A stretch of 64,000 nucleotides of DNA from Sporichthya brevicatena (GTDB lineage Bacteria > Actinomycetota > Actinomycetes > Sporichthyales > Sporichthyaceae), in assembly GCF_039525035.1 (NCBI RefSeq), contig NZ_BAAAHE010000011.1, positions 3,942 to 67,941 on the forward strand. The letters are read 5' to 3'. This document shows, one piece after another, positions 63,432 through 64,000 of this stretch; positions within the stretch are counted from its first letter, which is position 1; every line of letters starts with the position of its first letter. The notes beneath the pieces are model-generated. The model searched no databases. It was not told the DNA's origin and saw only the letters and a program-made list of their open reading frames with translations. The translations under genes and the position numbers were made by a program.

Positions 63432-63471
63432 GGGGTGACACCCTTTCCGGCGCCAGAAAGGGTGTCACCCC
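63432..63471. terminator. Inside-out relative of family A palindrome
   Basis: GGGGTGACACCCTTTC (63432-63447) pairs with GAAAGGGTGTCACCCC (63456-63471) around an 8-nt loop. The GTGACACCC heptad-plus core is shared with family A, but the AAAGGG end now faces the loop rather than the outside. It lies between convergent genes and so can stop both. Confidence 0.75.
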
Positions 63472-63483
63472 TTGTTCGATGCG

Positions 63484-64000
63484 TCAGGCCGGTGGGGCGA
63501 AGGCGTCGGCGGTGGCCTGGGCGGCGCGGGAGGCGGCCTCGGCGGGGGCGCCGGCGGCCTGGTGGGCCTCGCCCCAGGACGTCGCGGCGCCGCGGATGAA
63601 GTCCCGCCCGCCCGGGTGGGCCTCGAACTCCGCGGCGGTGTTCTCGACGCCCTGCAGGTGCCAGGCGAGGCCGAGGAGCGAGAGATCCCAGCCGACGCCG
63701 GTCGCACCGGGGCCGTAGGTCGCCCAGTGCTCGCTGCGCGGCTGGCGATGACGGAGGACGAGCTCGCAGCGGTCCCCCTCGACCGGCGTGAGGTCGACGC
63801 TCACCCAGCTCGTCGCACCGGCGAACTCCCAGTCGAGCGCGAGGCGCTTCGGCGGGTCGCACGCGGTGATCGCACCCGAGGCGTTGCCCTCGATCGCGTA
63901 CCGCCCACCGAGGCGCAGGTCCCCGCTCACCCTGGCGAACCACCGCCCGATGCGCTCGGGGTCGGTGATCGCGTCCCAGACGTCGGCGGGTTCGGCGTCG
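63484..64000 (-). CDS. SRPBCC (AHSA1-like) family protein, truncated by the window end
   Basis: The gene runs off the right edge, so the N-terminus is missing. The visible 171 residues start DAEPADVWDAITDPERIGRWF, the usual first helix and loop of SRPBCC/AHSA1 proteins, then SGDLRLGGRYAIEGNASGAIT and DPPKRLALDWEF. The C-terminal helix is Ala-rich (AEAASRAAQATADAF). These proteins bind hydrophobic ligands or act as cochaperone-like domains. It is convergent with the HAD phosphatase across a palindromic terminator. Confidence 0.85.
   Translation of the reverse strand, partial: DAEPADVWDAITDPERIGRWFARVSGDLRLGGRYAIEGNASGAITACDPPKRLALDWEFAGATSWVSVDLTPVEGDRCELVLRHRQPRSEHWATYGPGATGVGWDLSLLGLAWHLQGVENTAAEFEAHPGGRDFIRGAATSWGEAHQAAGAPAEAASRAAQATADAFAPPA

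Overview
The window is strongly GC-rich, uses GTG/TTG starts freely, and is densely coded on both strands with many 4-bp stop/start overlaps. Its gene content is actinobacterial: an IdeR-type regulator with all expected metal ligands, a stand-alone groEL with a GGM tail and CIRCE operators, DUF2530, DUF3027 and DUF4031 proteins, a bacterial XPB helicase with a Helicase_C_3-type partner, UdgX, citrate synthase 2, an actinobacterial SerC, and the glucosyl-3-phosphoglycerate pathway. The order citA-serC ... DUF2530-DUF3027-MFS-csp-helicase-associated protein-XPB resembles, from memory, the Rv0889c to Rv0861c stretch of Mycobacterium tuberculosis. The genus cannot be read from the sequence; it looks like a non-mycobacterial actinomycete of the Frankia/Sporichthya/Streptomyces kind. 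No rRNA, tRNA, phage, IS element or real CRISPR array was seen.

Layout. 1-10 kb: an acyl-CoA synthetase divergent from two overlapping SDR genes, a PucR-type regulator divergent from an FMN-dependent alpha-hydroxy-acid oxidase, a PhyH-like protein with altered iron ligands, an Ada-AlkA fusion coupled to Ogt, two tandem secreted paralogues and a flavodoxin-fold protein. 10-17.6 kb (minus strand): SDRs, a methyltransferase, a lipoprotein, glycine decarboxylase, a DUF6318 lipoprotein, and a class II aldolase coupled to ideR. 17.7-25.3 kb: one six-gene oligopeptide-type ABC operon with two different substrate-binding proteins. 25.4-27.5 kb: photolyase and UdgX. 27.5-27.9 kb: the only gene-free stretch over 300 bp, holding a structured RNA candidate and a twin-palindrome repeat. 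27.9-36.2 kb: pdxH, dienelactone hydrolase, citA, serC, MFS, CDF transporter, a surface protein and a METTL25-like methyltransferase. 36.3-42.7 kb: a PadR-ABC export operon, ThpR, and a MarR-MFS pair. 42.9-55.4 kb: pyrE and the conserved DUF2530/DUF3027/MFS/csp/helicase block. 55.5-64 kb: nitronate monooxygenase, groEL, a small cold-shock gene, thrC behind a SAM-I riboswitch, gpgS with its phosphatase, and a truncated SRPBCC gene.

Functional themes. DNA repair is over-represented (Ada-AlkA, Ogt, photolyase, UdgX, XPB and its partner). Regulation readable in the DNA includes two tandem CIRCE elements on groEL, a SAM-I riboswitch on thrC, tandem PadR-like operators, and a 15-bp palindrome between fadD and the SDR pair.

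The most unusual feature is the intergenic DNA. At least four families of short palindromes recur at gene ends: a 44-50 bp perfect palindrome (three copies plus an inside-out relative, all between convergent genes), a 64-bp imperfect palindrome (two copies), a 17-bp palindrome phased at exactly 37 bp (three copies plus a remnant elsewhere), and a twin 14-bp palindrome about 60 bp apart (two loci). They look like a genome-wide set of terminator or REP-like elements. The RNA candidate near 27.6-27.76 kb is the best lead for an unrecognised element.
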